Position numbers and translations under genes: made by a program
Assembly: GCF_000346465.2 (NCBI RefSeq)
Contig: NC_034014.1
Coordinates: forward strand, 62,001-126,000
Direction of reading: 5' to 3'
Source of the DNA: Prunus persica
Taxonomy: Eukaryota > Streptophyta > Magnoliopsida > Rosales > Rosaceae
Length of the DNA: 64,000 nt
Notes under the pieces: generated by a model
Database searches by the model: none
Told to the model about the DNA's origin: nothing
What the model saw: the letters and a program-made list of their open reading frames with translations, nothing else
In this document: positions 37,401 through 46,190 of the stretch, piece by piece
Layout of the letters: each line of letters starts with the position of its first letter
Position numbering within the stretch: position 1 is the stretch's first letter

Positions 37401-40400
37401 TTTTCTACTCACAATAAAAGATAGATTAACAAGTACACAAAGGAATAGCTAAGAGACAGAAACTGATATAAAACTTAGCACAAGAAACAAACAAACCATA
37501 ATTCTAGTGGCAAGAGTATCTATCGGCAAAAGCCAAATTGAAAAGGAGAAAAAGATACAACAGTTTATGTGAAATGCCTTCTTACATATTCTTTCTCCCG
37601 GAATTTATGGGAATGCTTTTTACAGAAAGGCAGAAAACTTCTCTTCTATAAAAATAAAAACAAAAACAAGGTGACTTTATAATGAAAAGAAATAAGAACC
37701 ATTACAACCACAGTGAGCCAGCAGCCCACCAAGACCACAACAAAAGTAAAAACAAAACAAAACAAAAGAACCTATAAACCTCCAGGTAATACAATTAACC
37801 AGCCTAAACCCAGAAGAACCAACAAAAAAACCCTAAGAAACAAGTTCAATTGGTAATGAATGTGTAGATAGCAGGCTTCACCCTCATATTCCAGTTTTAC
37901 TTAGTAACTTGGAGTTCTATTAAAAACAAAAACAGAAACAATTTGTTAATGGGATTTGACATGGCATACGGATAATGTGATTGAGGTTAACTTAGAACGC
38001 CAAATAAGTTCTGGGGGAATGTTAGTCAACGTGTGGAGAAATGGGGCCACACAAACAAATTGTTAGTCAACTTATGTCAACAATGTTGTGGGGTAATGTT
38101 ATTAGGGTTAAAATAAAGCTACGATTAGCATGGGTGTTTATCAAAAACGAAATTATTAGAATTTTGAGGTTGATAAATATGGGTCATTACATTTTTGGTC
38201 TTTTAGGATTTCTAAGTTGTATAATGTGGAAGATTAGGGCATGTTCGGTGACGTTTTCCCAGGCCGTTTTCACTTTTCATTCTTAGAAAACACTTGGGAT
38301 TTGCAATCGGTGGTGAGGTTGAGAAAATGCAGAAAATGCTTTCCAAAAACGGATTCAAACTTTTAGTTATAATTCTGAAAACATCAAAATGTTTTCAAGA
38401 GAATATGGATTCAAAAGACAGAGCATAACCACCATCGTCAAACACCACCTAACAACCACTACACGCCAATCAAACTACAACCACCACTACAAGCCAATCA
38501 AACTACAACCACCACTACAAACCAGCCACCAGCCACCAACCAATCGCATCACCACCCAATTGAACCCAATCAACCCCACCATCAACACCACCTGTACCAA
38601 ATCAAAGCACCACCACCCAATCAAAGCCACCATCAACACTACCCACAGCAAATCAAACCACCACCGTCAAACCCAACCAAACCAATCTGCCCATCAAACC
38701 ACCACTGACCATCGACCTGTGGAATCATAGAGAGATCAGCGAATCCAATAAGGAAAAAAAGGGAAGCCGACGAATCCGAGAGGCAACCAGAGAGAGTTAG
38801 AGAAGGAGAGACAAAGAGAAAGAGAGAGAGGTTCAATGAATCCGAGAGGGAACCAGAGAAGGGGAGGGAGAGAAGAAACCAGAGAAGGGGAGAGAGAAAA
38901 GGAACCAGTGAAGGAGAGAAGGTGAGAAAATGAGGGTGGCGAACAAAATTTGAGTTGTTTGCCGAACAGATTCTCCCATTTTAAAAACACAAATTCATTT
39001 TTTGGTTTTCACTTTTTGAAAATATTTTATGAAAACATTTTTGAAAAATGGTACTGAATGGGCCTTAAATTCTTGATCTTTTTCCCAAAAAAAAAAATCT
39101 CGAGTGATTCGTGAGAGCTCTTGGTGTGATTCCAAGAAACTGTTGTCAGAGTGAGTCCATATTTCTCTAACTCCCTTTCTTCTCCAACTCCCTTTCTTCT
39201 CCCTCTTCATACTCAGAACATTTAATTCCAAATTCCCACCACTACAAATTATAAGCTTTACTCTATTGCACCTTCATAAACCTGAACACAGTGAGCCTAA
39301 ACATCCATTTGAAAGCACCAGCCATGAGCTACACAGTTACACTGGGACTTTATTCAAGGTCTGTGGATTTCCTCAAGGGAACCAAGAAATACTAGGCATT
39401 AACTCTCAATTGTGATTTTGAAACTTCTCTCTTTTTGGGTACTGCATGATCATATCTATTATCTCTTAGAACGTACACTGTTGACTTGCTGATTGGCTTG
39501 CACCTGCTTCCATGCTTGCATTCTAAAATCATTCAGAATTTATCAGTATTCCTCTTAATTCCAAGTTGATTAACCCAGTCCGTTGATTGTTTCGTGCATT
39601 TTGCAACCCTTAAGAGCATGTGAGAGCCATACATGAAGATGTGATGTGTTATTGTAAAGGAATTCAAAAAGGTATGGACAGGTTTAAGGTCCTCTGATAT
39701 TTGACATTAGCTTTGGAGGTCATGTGCAGTTTCAGCATCGTTTTGGGTTTCAAAAATTTTGTCTTTTAATACATGTATATTATTGCGGTTCAATTCTTAT
39801 TATACGGCTCTTGTTCAAGTCCAGTGATAAAAAGTTTGCTTGGAATCTGGAGAGCTAACTGAAAGTAGTTTTCCTTGTGGGGCCAGCGGCTTTGAGAGAG
39901 ACCATTACCATAAACTACCATACTAAGAAAGGAAAATCTTATTAAAGAAACTGGTGTTAAATTGTCTAATTGCAAGAAAGCTTTGGTCTTAAATATTCAG
40001 TGTGTAATGCTCGATAAATTTGTTGGTTTTACGGTTTGCTGCTGGAAGGGCAGATGTGATCATCAGAAGAATAGCAATTCTTTTGTGAAAGAAACAACCA
40101 AACATTTGGCAGTATTTGAAATTACACAGAACAGATTATCTTGAAAATTTTTTTGAGTGGATGGTAGCTCTTAGCAACATTTACAGTATTCTTTCCTGGA
40201 TTTATGGATCTTCTCACTAACATATATCAGACCTTATCCACTTTCTGCCAGTATTAACAGAAGGCGCGAAGCTCTAGTTTGCTCTCTAAACAAAAAAAAA
40301 TATAGAACAAGTTTTCATACAAATAGACATATTTAAGTCATTATTATGCTGACTTTGAAATAAACCTCACATTCTTCATAAGATGACTACGAATTTGAAA

Positions 40401-40857
40401 TTAACATACTAAAAAGGCACATTGATTTCATTTTCAAGGCAACGGAGATGCAGGATGCTGGTGTCTCAGAATAAGCATAATGTGATTGCAAGGAAACAAT
40501 TGTGGAAATCAGTAATACCTTTTTTAACAGAGAGCTCAAGTCCTGAGGATGCGACTTGGCAATATCCCCTATCTGCCGAGCAGCTGTAAATCTTGTTGCT
40601 TGGGTCGAACCAGCTATTAGAGTTGGGTTAAAGAAAAACCCAATTCAAACAATCATTTGGAAATTGAGACAATGGATAAATATAAATTACAGAGGAACCA
40701 AAAACGAGGAGGGTGGGGGGCGATGTTAGCTGATGCAAGTGGTAAATAAACTAAATGCATTCAACAATAATTCCAAAAGATAAGCAAAAGAAAAAGGTGG
40801 AAGGATACTGTCCAAGAGAGTGAGAAGGCGGTGGAGACGAGAGGACTGTTGCGCCAT
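7251..40857 (-). CDS. BTAF1: TATA-binding protein-associated factor BTAF1/MOT1, SNF2 ATPase (plant RGD3 type)
   Basis: SNF2-family ATPase that strips TBP from DNA and redistributes it between promoters in the nucleus. I joined 28 exons, all GT/AG, into one 6156-nt frame of 2051 residues, close to the Arabidopsis protein: 40857-40809, 40613-40519, 37366-37152, 37025-36971, 36140-36059, 28594-28275, 27137-27029, 26870-26261, 26110-25978, 25869-25801, 21842-21631, 19641-19401, 17978-17805, 16406-15981, 15886-15443, 15222-15103, 15025-14543, 13729-13191, 12418-11929, 11844-11776, 10194-10090, 9512-9285, 9192-8929, 8844-8795, 8335-8226, 8150-8068, 7830-7618, 7418-7251. The start [16 protein letters not shown] is the conserved N-terminus. 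Residues 1 to about 1400 are HEAT-type helical repeats. The ATPase core has GLGKT (1485-1489), DEGH (1589-1592), SGTPIQ (1617-1622), and the C-lobe [12 protein letters not shown] and DRAHRLGQ (1928-1935). No stop or frameshift despite many intronic transposons. Exon borders are my own reading and untested by transcripts. Confidence 0.96.
14202..14343. repeat. 71-bp tandem duplication in BTAF1 intron 17
   Basis: Two adjacent 71-bp units, starting with 'gcaattatttttccataatt' at 14202 and 14273. I see a single difference near the end (gatactg versus ggtactg). Such high identity indicates a recent duplication. It lies between exons 17 and 18. Confidence 0.95.
16421..16462. repeat. (GA)n microsatellite beside the BTAF1 exon 14 acceptor
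   Basis: A run of GA dinucleotides on the plus strand, hence (CT)n on the coding strand, ending about 15 bp before the AG acceptor at 16407-16408. It supplies the polypyrimidine tract of this intron. Confidence 0.9.
18188..18756 (+). mobile_element. Solo LTR of the same Ty3 family as the intron 5 element
   Basis: Starts TGATGCAGGATGC and ends CTACATCA, as in the LTRs of the full element at 28994-34765. It shares the body 'tttagtttgctataaatacc' (TATA region) and 'cagatttg..tattga'. It is longer (569 versus about 400 bp) because its 3' half holds three tandem units of 73-75 bp beginning 'ctttctttcgtc' at 18501, 18576 and 18649. No internal region, so it is a solo LTR. Flanking 5-mers (aataa / ttagt) do not match, so the target duplication has decayed or one edge is rearranged. 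It lies in BTAF1 intron 12, antisense to the gene. Confidence 0.88.
20055..21230 (-). mobile_element. LINE 3' tail interrupted by a Copia solo LTR
   Basis: Minus-strand translation of 20880-21220 shows the zinc-binding tail of plant LINE ORF2: [15 protein letters not shown], then [10 protein letters not shown]. After the LTR at 20368-20872 it resumes with [19 protein letters not shown] and [10 protein letters not shown], then a 3' UTR ending in an A-rich tract near 20055-20075. These are typical of the zf-RVT C-terminus. Several stops and shifts mean it is dead. It lies in BTAF1 intron 11, same strand as the gene. Confidence 0.7.
20368..20872 (+). mobile_element. Ty1/copia-type solo LTR inserted in a LINE
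   Basis: Begins TGTTAGGATTTTGC and ends GGGTTATTTAACA, a TGTTA...TAACA inverted terminal pair typical of copia LTRs. Contains 'ctctatatctataaggcaagg' as a likely TATA region. No retroviral-type coding sequence follows. Flanks are cccct and ccact, one mismatch in five, so a near-perfect target duplication. Strand is assigned from the TATA direction. Confidence 0.72.
21933..22020. repeat. 21-bp tandem repeat, four copies
   Basis: Four head-to-tail copies of 'attgttcacaagtagcgtaa' plus one base, with one or two variants. Lies about 90 bp before BTAF1 exon 11 in intron 10. Confidence 0.92.
22070..22230. repeat. TATCGG-rich segment, possible MITE remnant
   Basis: Contains repeated 'atatcggcc' and 'ccgatatatcgg' dyads and 'ccaatatt'-rich sequence within BTAF1 intron 10. 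It resembles small non-autonomous DNA transposons, but I found no clear terminal repeats or target duplication. Confidence 0.35.
22480..22952 (+). mobile_element. 5'-truncated LINE, 3' end with poly(A)
   Basis: A plus-strand frame near 22575 reads [20 protein letters not shown], the conserved WGC..IW..WLERNR motif of plant LINE zf-RVT tails. A 3' UTR follows ending 'aataaaattctgtttccttt' and a short A tract at 22944-22952. Stops occur in the frame. BTAF1 intron 10, antisense to the gene. Confidence 0.78.
23100..23498 (-). mobile_element. LINE 3' tail (zf-RVT)
   Basis: Minus-strand frame from about 23485 down reads [52 protein letters not shown] and ends [16 protein letters not shown] at 23134. 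This is the Cys/His zinc-binding tail of a plant LINE reverse transcriptase, intact over about 108 residues. Its upstream part is absent; the MULE at 23508 follows at once. Confidence 0.8.
23835..24072 (+). mobile_element. Short LINE 3' end inside the MULE
   Basis: Sequence resembling a LINE 3' UTR ('ttttgagatctttcgatctt', 'tgttgggcttaatgaagc') ending in an A tract near 24059-24066. The 8-mer agatccaa is present on both sides (23827-23834 and 24073-24080) and could be its target duplication. The identification is tentative. Confidence 0.4.
24060..24365 (+). pseudogene. Captured gene-like fragment inside the MULE
   Basis: An open frame of about 100 residues, rich in Ser, Gln, Lys and Arg. It includes [20 protein letters not shown] and a basic run [11 protein letters not shown] like a nuclear localisation signal, then QQQQRHVKG before a GGTG that could be a splice donor. 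The composition differs from the AT-rich surroundings, as expected of an exon from a host gene. I do not recognise the parent gene. Beyond about 24365 the frame runs into TIR-side sequence. There is no sign of a proper start codon or promoter. Confidence 0.55.
24647..24990 (+). mobile_element. LINE 3' tail plus (TA)n
   Basis: Directly after the MULE target duplication a plus frame reads [18 protein letters not shown], then [16 protein letters not shown] and ETVKYWAAL with in-frame stops. This is the same zf-RVT tail type as at 23100-23498 but in opposite orientation and more decayed. A (TA)n/(CA)n microsatellite lies at about 24953-24988. Confidence 0.7.
24990..25440 (-). mobile_element. LINE 3' tail, decayed
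   Basis: Minus-strand translation gives [20 protein letters not shown] followed by WVVFEE and [18 protein letters not shown], the standard end of a plant LINE ORF2, with stops and shifts. An A-rich end faces 24990-25040. BTAF1 intron 10, sense orientation. Confidence 0.6.
27741..27915. repeat. Imperfect inverted repeat (foldback) in BTAF1 intron 6
   Basis: Left arm 27741-27766 contains 'agttctaatcaagagtt'; right arm 27884-27915 contains its complement 'aactcttgattagaactt' flanked by a T run that pairs with the A run on the left. The loop is about 115 bp. It may be a small MITE or a hairpin in the pre-mRNA. Confidence 0.7.
28780..28993 (+). mobile_element. LINE 3' end, split by Ty3 and Helitron insertions
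   Basis: Contains the frame ...[12 protein letters not shown] (from 'agactggaaagctgccatac'), typical of a LINE tail, followed by a 3' UTR. The sequence is cut at 28993 by the Ty3 element and seems to resume with 'tgta' (34771-34774) and then after the Helitron at 35073 with an AT-rich end. Moderate support. Confidence 0.5.
28994..29391 (+). repeat. 5' LTR
   Basis: About 398 bp. It contains a 71-bp tandem duplication (two units beginning 'tttcctattttattaggaat') and the TATA region 'gctataaatacc'. Compared with the 3' LTR it lacks about 20 bp near position 40. Confidence 0.95.
29393..29407 (+). promoter_or_regulatory. Primer-binding site (tRNA-iMet-like)
   Basis: Two bases after the 5' LTR the sequence is TTGGTATTCAGAGC. 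It matches the plant initiator-Met tRNA primer site TGGTATCAGAGC except for one extra T. Confidence 0.8.
29455..34311 (+). pseudogene. Ty3-type gag-pol polyprotein, two nonsense mutations
   Basis: One frame of 1619 codons from the ATG at 29455 to TAA at 34309-34311, broken by TGA codons at 30244 (codon 264, in gag) and 33013 (codon 1187, at the start of integrase). No frameshift was found. Seen in order: gag domain (to about residue 320), CCHC knuckle from residue 388, protease with a D-S-G site near 482, reverse transcriptase with YFDD near 836-839, RNase H, integrase with its first catalytic Asp near 1236, and a chromodomain-like end with [15 protein letters not shown] near 1560. Both stops sit where a CpG-type transition could explain them. 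The copy cannot make a full polyprotein unless the stops are read through. Confidence 0.93.
34335..34347 (+). promoter_or_regulatory. Polypurine tract
   Basis: Purine-rich 'ccggaggagaa' directly before the TG of the 3' LTR, in the position of the plus-strand primer of LTR elements. Confidence 0.75.
34348..34765 (+). repeat. 3' LTR
   Basis: About 418 bp, nearly identical to the 5' LTR, with the same internal 71-bp tandem duplication. It keeps the 'aatttaattgttagtttcct' stretch missing from the 5' copy. Confidence 0.95.
34775..35072 (+). mobile_element. Small non-autonomous Helitron (copy A)
   Basis: Starts TCTATATATAAAAAGC after an A and ends CTAG before a T, as Helitrons do. A 3' hairpin of 'gcctctc' and 'ggagaggc' sits directly before the CTAG (35035-35072). 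It is 298 bp with no coding content. It shares its body ('caaagaatggtgaaacattc', 'gataatagatcctattttta') with copies B, C and D at 49722-50487. It begins nine bases after the 3' LTR of the Ty3 element. Confidence 0.9.
35183..35460 (-). mobile_element. LINE 3' tail with poly(A)
   Basis: Minus-strand frame reads [20 protein letters not shown] and IWIGKQQYR, a LINE zf-RVT-like tail, and ends in an A tract of about 15 (T run at 35184-35198). BTAF1 intron 5, sense orientation. Confidence 0.55.
38237..39065. mobile_element. TIR-bearing non-autonomous element (MITE-like) in BTAF1 intron 2
   Basis: The ends resemble each other in inverted orientation: 'gggcatgttcggtgacgttt' on the left and, reverse-complemented, 'ggcccattcagtaccatttt' on the right, both followed by TTTTCA-rich sequence and 'gttttcactttt' blocks. 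No transposase. The interior is dominated by the ACC-rich minisatellite and a GA-rich stretch at 38735-38930. The superfamily is not clear and the target duplication was not resolved. Confidence 0.5.
38420..38705. repeat. ACC-rich degenerate minisatellite
   Basis: Repeated 'caatcaaactacaaccacca', 'accaccacccaatcaaa' and 'ccaccatcaacac' units. It gives a long His/Thr/Pro/Asn-rich open frame on the plus strand, which I take as a by-product of the repeat. Confidence 0.8.
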
Positions 40858-41260
40858 AATAGATCATCCCACCTCTTCTTTACACGGCGCCAATAATCTA
40901 AGTACTGGTATTAATCAAATGACCCCATACAGAACAAGTCATCAAACAAATACAATTCCGTGCTCCCTCCACAGCATCTACGAGACGTAGACGAATACTA
41001 GAAATATACACGAACTATTTCCTTCAGACACCTAAGGAGTCAAATGTATTCTGGAAAAATTGGAACAAAATCGAAAAGATTTCAGATAAAATTGAAAATT
41101 AAAGCAAGCCAAGAGGGCAATTGGGGAAGCGTTAGATCGAGCGAGTAATCAGCAGAAAAGATGGCGAAGGCACCGGTGAGACGACTTACCTGAAAAGTGC
41201 AATATCAGGCAACGCAGTGTCTCTCCTTCCTTTCTTCCTCGGTTCCTTCGTATCTTTCCC
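40858..41260 (-). promoter_or_regulatory. BTAF1 5' UTR region with probable leader intron
   Basis: On the minus strand a consensus donor CAG|GTAAGT occurs at 41190/41189, about 330 bp upstream of the ATG. Possible acceptors (e.g. ACCAG, TTAG) lie between 40858 and 40915. A 5' UTR intron is therefore likely. The core promoter would lie beyond about 41230; no convincing TATA box was seen. Confidence 0.5.
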
Positions 41261-42393
41261 AACCGCGTTTACGGCGACTGCTATGAAATTTTTTTTTTTT
41301 TTTTTTTCCTTGTTGGCTTAGAGAGATGCTATGAATTTCCTCTTTTCTACTTTTTCCTTTCTTCAATTGTAAGATAATTCAGTTTTGTTTTGGGCTTTAT
41401 ATTTGGGACCACTCAACAATTGGGTCGGCCTGCATTGGGATTTCGGTTGTAATTGAGAATAAGCTTTCCGACCCAAGAAAAATAAAAATTGAGTTTGAAT
41501 TACACGGAGGCCCGATGGGATCAGATTAGGCATAACCGAAACCGAAGACGGTGTCTCTAGACACCAAATCAAAGTTCATTTTTTTTGTTCGAACACCCAA
41601 CCCAACCAAAGTTTTGACGTCATTGCCAATGGAGTCTTGTTTAATAAAAAATAGTTTCAACTTGTAGAGTAGTAATTTTAAGTTCGAACCTTCACGACAC
41701 TAAGTATTGTGTGTGATAAATCTCCCTCCCTAATATTACTCGTACTCAAAATAAAAATTTTACATCACGTTGTCTTTATTTAGACAAAACTTACTATTAT
41801 GTTGTCTATATCTACACCCAACTTTTTATACACCTTTTTTTTGGGGTTAATTTTATGCACCCTTTCCTTTCAAATGACTGATTAAACGAATTTCAAATCA
41901 TAAATATCTTTTTTTTATTAATTTGAAAATGGATCATTCCAAGCCTATATATATGCTATTTTGGAGCATTTTTATTTTCTGGGGTAAATATGCTATTTTG
42001 GAAATTACTAGATGAAAAAAAAAATATTGATATATATATATATATAACTAAGCTAGAGATTGTGTCAAAAAAAAAACTAAGCTGGAGATAAATTTACAAA
42101 CCGGCGTGTCTGAGTTGTCCAGACCAAAAAGAAAATGTTAGACAGGCTCATGCCTCACAGCTAGAATCAAATCAATATAAAATATTTTTGACAAAAAATA
42201 AAAGCAATATAAAATATAAATTGATCATTGGTGAAAGAAATGAATTCGCTCTATTTTTATGTAGTATGGCAAAGTTTGTTAAATCATCCATAATACATCT
42301 CACATCTCTGTGAATACCACCCGCATCAAATTAGGTCATCGTCTGAAGCTCTTACAGGTGAAAAACCTCCAGATAGATTAGACTTAACACAGA
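41260..42393. other. Intergenic region between ALKBH6 and BTAF1
   Basis: Contains a T run at 41288-41308, AT-rich sequence and a (TA)n tract near 42030-42046. No gene is seen. It should include the BTAF1 promoter and the ALKBH6 3' UTR and terminator. Confidence 0.6.
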
Positions 42394-44501
42394 CTAAAAC
42401 CTGAACACATTTTTATGAACTTTCGGAACTAATCGACATGTCAATGAAATTCTAGGGGTAGTTCTATGAATACACTTGAGGTCCCCAGTTTTCATTACAT
42501 CAACAGGTCCATCCAATTGTGACGAAGCATGATTCATAACTTGCCCATGTAGAGCTTCTACTTCGTTTACAGCCTGAACAAAAAAGGATAACAAAAAACA
42601 GTTGGAAAAATGCCAATCTACGTAACTTATGTTGGCACCGAGTTGATATGCAAATTTTATTGGCTCATTACACACAACTAACCTTTCAAAAGCACTTAGC
42701 ACAATTAAAGATCTATTGGATAAGAATGATGTATTTTGATTCATTATGGGGTTCAGTTTCATCTATTTTTGCAGGAATTTCTGGAAGTCCTAAGAACCTT
42801 AGGGTTTGGAGAAGAGTGTTTTGGACTGACTTTCTTCTTTCCTCAATGTGTTGTATTGTTTTCTCTATCATTGCTCTTCTACATAGGTATGACTGCTGGT
42901 GCTTTCATTACTTTGAACTGTTCCTCAATTTTAACAACATTTTTGTTTCTTACCAAAAGAGGGGGGGAAATTTAATCTTACCCCATCATAACATTGTACC
43001 TCACTGTCTTTGATAGCATGCAAGTAATCTGAAAATCACAAGTAGGACATGCCCAGATTTGCTGTTAGAATAAAGAAGTAATAGCTAGAGATCGAGCTGT
43101 TACTTTAACAAAAAGATACAAACCCGAGTATGCTGTATCTTTGAATATCATCAAGCTGCACGGCATTAATATGACAGGAAAAGGATGGTGTTCATCCATT
43201 GACTTATCTGTATCAATCTTAATAACTCCCCTATCAGAATTTGTATCCTCAACATCATTTGTGCATGTGCTTTTACACAATGTCATTCTTGAATGGGGAG
43301 TAAAGTCCATAACAACAGGTGACCTGAGGGACAAGATTGCTACAACTGGATAATAAGCAGGCCCATCCTGGTGTGCCTATATGATACACAATTATTGCAA
43401 GAAGAGGCTCAGGCCAAAAGAAAAGAAGAAATGTTGTAATAAGAACATACGCATCCACCTTGCAGCTAAATAATGTAGGAAAGTATAGCAGGCTCGAATT
43501 TCCGACGGAATAATCCAACATAACACCAAAAACATTAATTCATTGGAAAACTCCTTTAGTGGACAACTGAAAAGTAATAAGTAATCAAAAGACAAGCCAT
43601 CACCAAGCAGATGCATGGCAAAGTTCCAGTCACACAATAAGAATAAATCAAAAGTAAAAGAAAGTTCAAAATAATATATTTTGGTCCCTGTATCTTGCTC
43701 CACTTTTAAGTCCATAAAATTGTTAAATATCTTGATTATATTTTTGGTTCAGATTTCTGTAACCAAAGTCAGACATGAACAGGATTTTCCAATGTGTTGT
43801 AAATTTTGAGATTAGGAAACAAAGTTCTCTGCCTGATCCACTTATTCCTCCATCCCAACCAGACACCAGCCTCGTTGCAGCACAAATGCTATGGACAGAA
43901 AATCTCCATGAATTATGAGACAAAAAAATACATTTTTAATGGTTCAAATCCATAAATCCAAACATTCGGAGAAACCCAAAGGCACTTTGATGTGTTGTTC
44001 AGAGCCTCATCTTTCAAAGATCCAATCAAAAACCACATACATAGCCTTCCTTAATTCAAATCTGCACATTTTTTACCACTAATACGCAATTTTGAAGTGA
44101 CTGGAAACTTACCTATGGGTTGTCAAAGCAGTGGCCGGTACACGTTTTCTTGTCAGCAATGGACTTGAAATGTATTACTTGTTCATTTTATAGGTTCAAA
44201 TCCATGAAAAAGTTGTAATCCCTCCCTTTTTAATTTTCTAAACTTTGAAAAAAAATTTAAAGGACTTGTAACTGTAAGAACTAAGTTATTTCAAGGACAC
44301 GGAGAAAACTGAACTAAAACAAGGACAAAAGTATGCAAATGTAAAAAGTAAGCAATGACCAATAAAAGCCTTGAGTTTCAGGCGAACCATTATGCCTTGG
44401 TCAGGAAGGTATTCATTGATAAGGACATGATTAATTGGCAATGGAAAAAGCCCTGATTCTTCATATATCTTGTATGTAATCTTGGTTAGCCATGAGGGCA
44501 C

Positions 44502-44546
<45 letters not shown>

Positions 44547-45793
44547 TGTTTCAGACAAATAATTCACAAACAATGATGAACTGGCAATATACTATCCACA
44601 ATTGCTTAATCACATAGAAATTTCTAAAGACATTGCTCTATATCATTAGCTTCGCACTTCCTACAAGAAGAGGCCAACAAATTTGCCACTAAAATTATCT
44701 TCACAAATCGAGGTGAACACTAAACGAGTCTCCACATCCTATGGAAGTTCTACAAATTTAAAGCTGACTTAGGACTTGTAGAGGCAATATAATTTTTTTT
44801 GGCTGTGGAGGCAATAACTTCATGAGTTGTTGAATTGCACAGACACCACATGGACTATTTGGGCTGTGGGACTTTGCAACCGAAAAATATCTTTACAATG
44901 TCATACCCAGAATATGCTGTATAGTAATGTAGCACCTAAGTCTCCATTAAAATTGTCATTTTCTCTCTCTTCTTTCTCTTCTTCCTCTTTTTTCTTCTCT
45001 TAGTCACCCTCTTGCCCTCTCTCTTTGTCCACTATTTATCTGCTTCACTAATAGAAGGTTTACTGCTACAAAGATGGACATTCCACATGCTAGACCCATT
45101 GAAATAGCGGATATCAAATCTGGCACAGCACCTTTGGTTCTCCTATCTATTATGATTTCAATGGCCACACCAATAGGACTTGAAATACTGAATGCAAAAC
45201 CCTAAGTGCATCAAAGCCATACCCAGAAACCCACCCCTATAAAAATTGCTTCTAGTGGGGTCTCACCAAACACCCAATGACACATCAATTTGTGAAATGC
45301 AAATATTCTCCACATGTGATAAAATAAATTATTTCCCACTTACAATCCTGTGGTAGAAGACCCTTTTCATGGACAGTACCGCCTGTCACTCAAACACAGG
45401 AAAAACTAATCAAAGTCAATATGATGGAGTTCCCTCTATATCTTCTAGGTATTATATGCAAGTGAAATATAAAAAACACCATATAGAAAACCAATATGCA
45501 TAAACCCACATAGAACACAACCATACCCCAGTTTTGTAGCCTCCTATTCTTTAAAGATTTCCACTTCGATACAGGGGCTTCATATATCTATAAAGCAATG
45601 GAGCCAGCATACTGAGAATTTTCACCAAAAAAATAAAGCATTGGGAAAGAAGGATGGAATATGTAAGACAAATATGGATTTCTACCTTATTTAGAAGCAT
45701 GGTTTGTTCATTATCCGTAATGAAGTCAGGAATGTAAATTAAAGTCGGCAGAGATCCAACTTTGAAATTATCTATAGTCTCTGTTCTTTCCAT
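42394..45793 (-). CDS. ALKBH6: ALKBH6-type Fe(II)/2-oxoglutarate dioxygenase
   Basis: AlkB-homologue 6 family: Fe(II)- and 2-oxoglutarate-dependent oxygenases of nucleus and cytosol, implicated in oxidative demethylation; the true substrate is uncertain. Seven GT/AG exons join to 783 nt, 260 residues: 45793-45686, 45587-45527, 45382-45344, 44500-44388, 43376-43124, 43028-43000, 42573-42394. Conserved segments in order are SLPTLIYIPDFITDNEQ, KWKSLKNRRLQNWGG, INEYLPDQGIM, then the iron ligands H109-x-D111 (in AHQDGPAYYP) and H195 (in YLHAI), and the 2OG-binding R-x-S-L-T-x-R (R242, R248) near the end. Length is close to the Arabidopsis protein (about 240); the excess is in loops around residues 140-165 and 212-236. 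All catalytic residues are present. It lies upstream of BTAF1 on the same strand, 1.5 kb apart. The exon 4 acceptor abuts a (CT)n microsatellite. Confidence 0.95.
44504..44541. repeat. (GA)n microsatellite at the ALKBH6 exon 4 acceptor
   Basis: About 18 GA dinucleotides on the plus strand, read as (CT)n in the transcript. It runs almost directly into the acceptor CGCAG|TG at 44501/44500. Confidence 0.95.
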
Positions 45794-46143
45794 TCTCTGT
45801 CAGAACCACCACACAAGATATGGACATCAAAGCATCATAATGAAATGAACAAAAATTAAAATGAAGCAAGTGCTTAGGATAATGAGCAGAGCACAGTAGA
45901 TTTCTCCCAGATTGTCAAGGCTTATAACTCACATCACCGTCTTTTATTTCACTTATTTGAATGGTGTCAGCATTTGTTGATTTTGGAGATTGTTAAGAAA
46001 AGAATGTTAAAAAACCTATAACACAATAAAAACCAGTGAAGACCAATTATATAGTGATGCAGGAGCATCAATCCTAGTCAAAAAGGGCTAAGTTTTAGAT
46101 ATTTTAAATAATTAAATTAAATGTTTTCCTCTCTTCATTAGGA

Positions 46144-46190
46144 CTAGCAAAAAAGCCCGCATGATGCTGCGGGTTTTGAAATTACGTAGA
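46144..46190 (-). mobile_element. Helitron 3' terminus (minus strand)
   Basis: Read on the minus strand: a hairpin CCCGCAGCATCATGCGGG, then CTTTTTTG, then CTAG followed by T. This is the standard plant Helitron 3' end. The element would extend to higher coordinates; I could not find its 5' TC end. Confidence 0.7.

Noticed and set aside
38389..38730. 113-residue His/Thr/Pro-rich open frame as a gene
   Set aside because: It is a by-product of ACC/CAATCA repeats inside an intron, with no conserved domain.
41161..41193. Plus-strand short open frame starting ATGGCGAAGGCACCG
   Set aside because: Ten codons only, and it lies over the likely BTAF1 leader exon and donor on the other strand.
42648..43013. 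121-residue plus-strand open frame in ALKBH6 intron 6
   Set aside because: Hydrophobic-looking translation of T-rich intron DNA spanning a real minus-strand exon; no family recognised.
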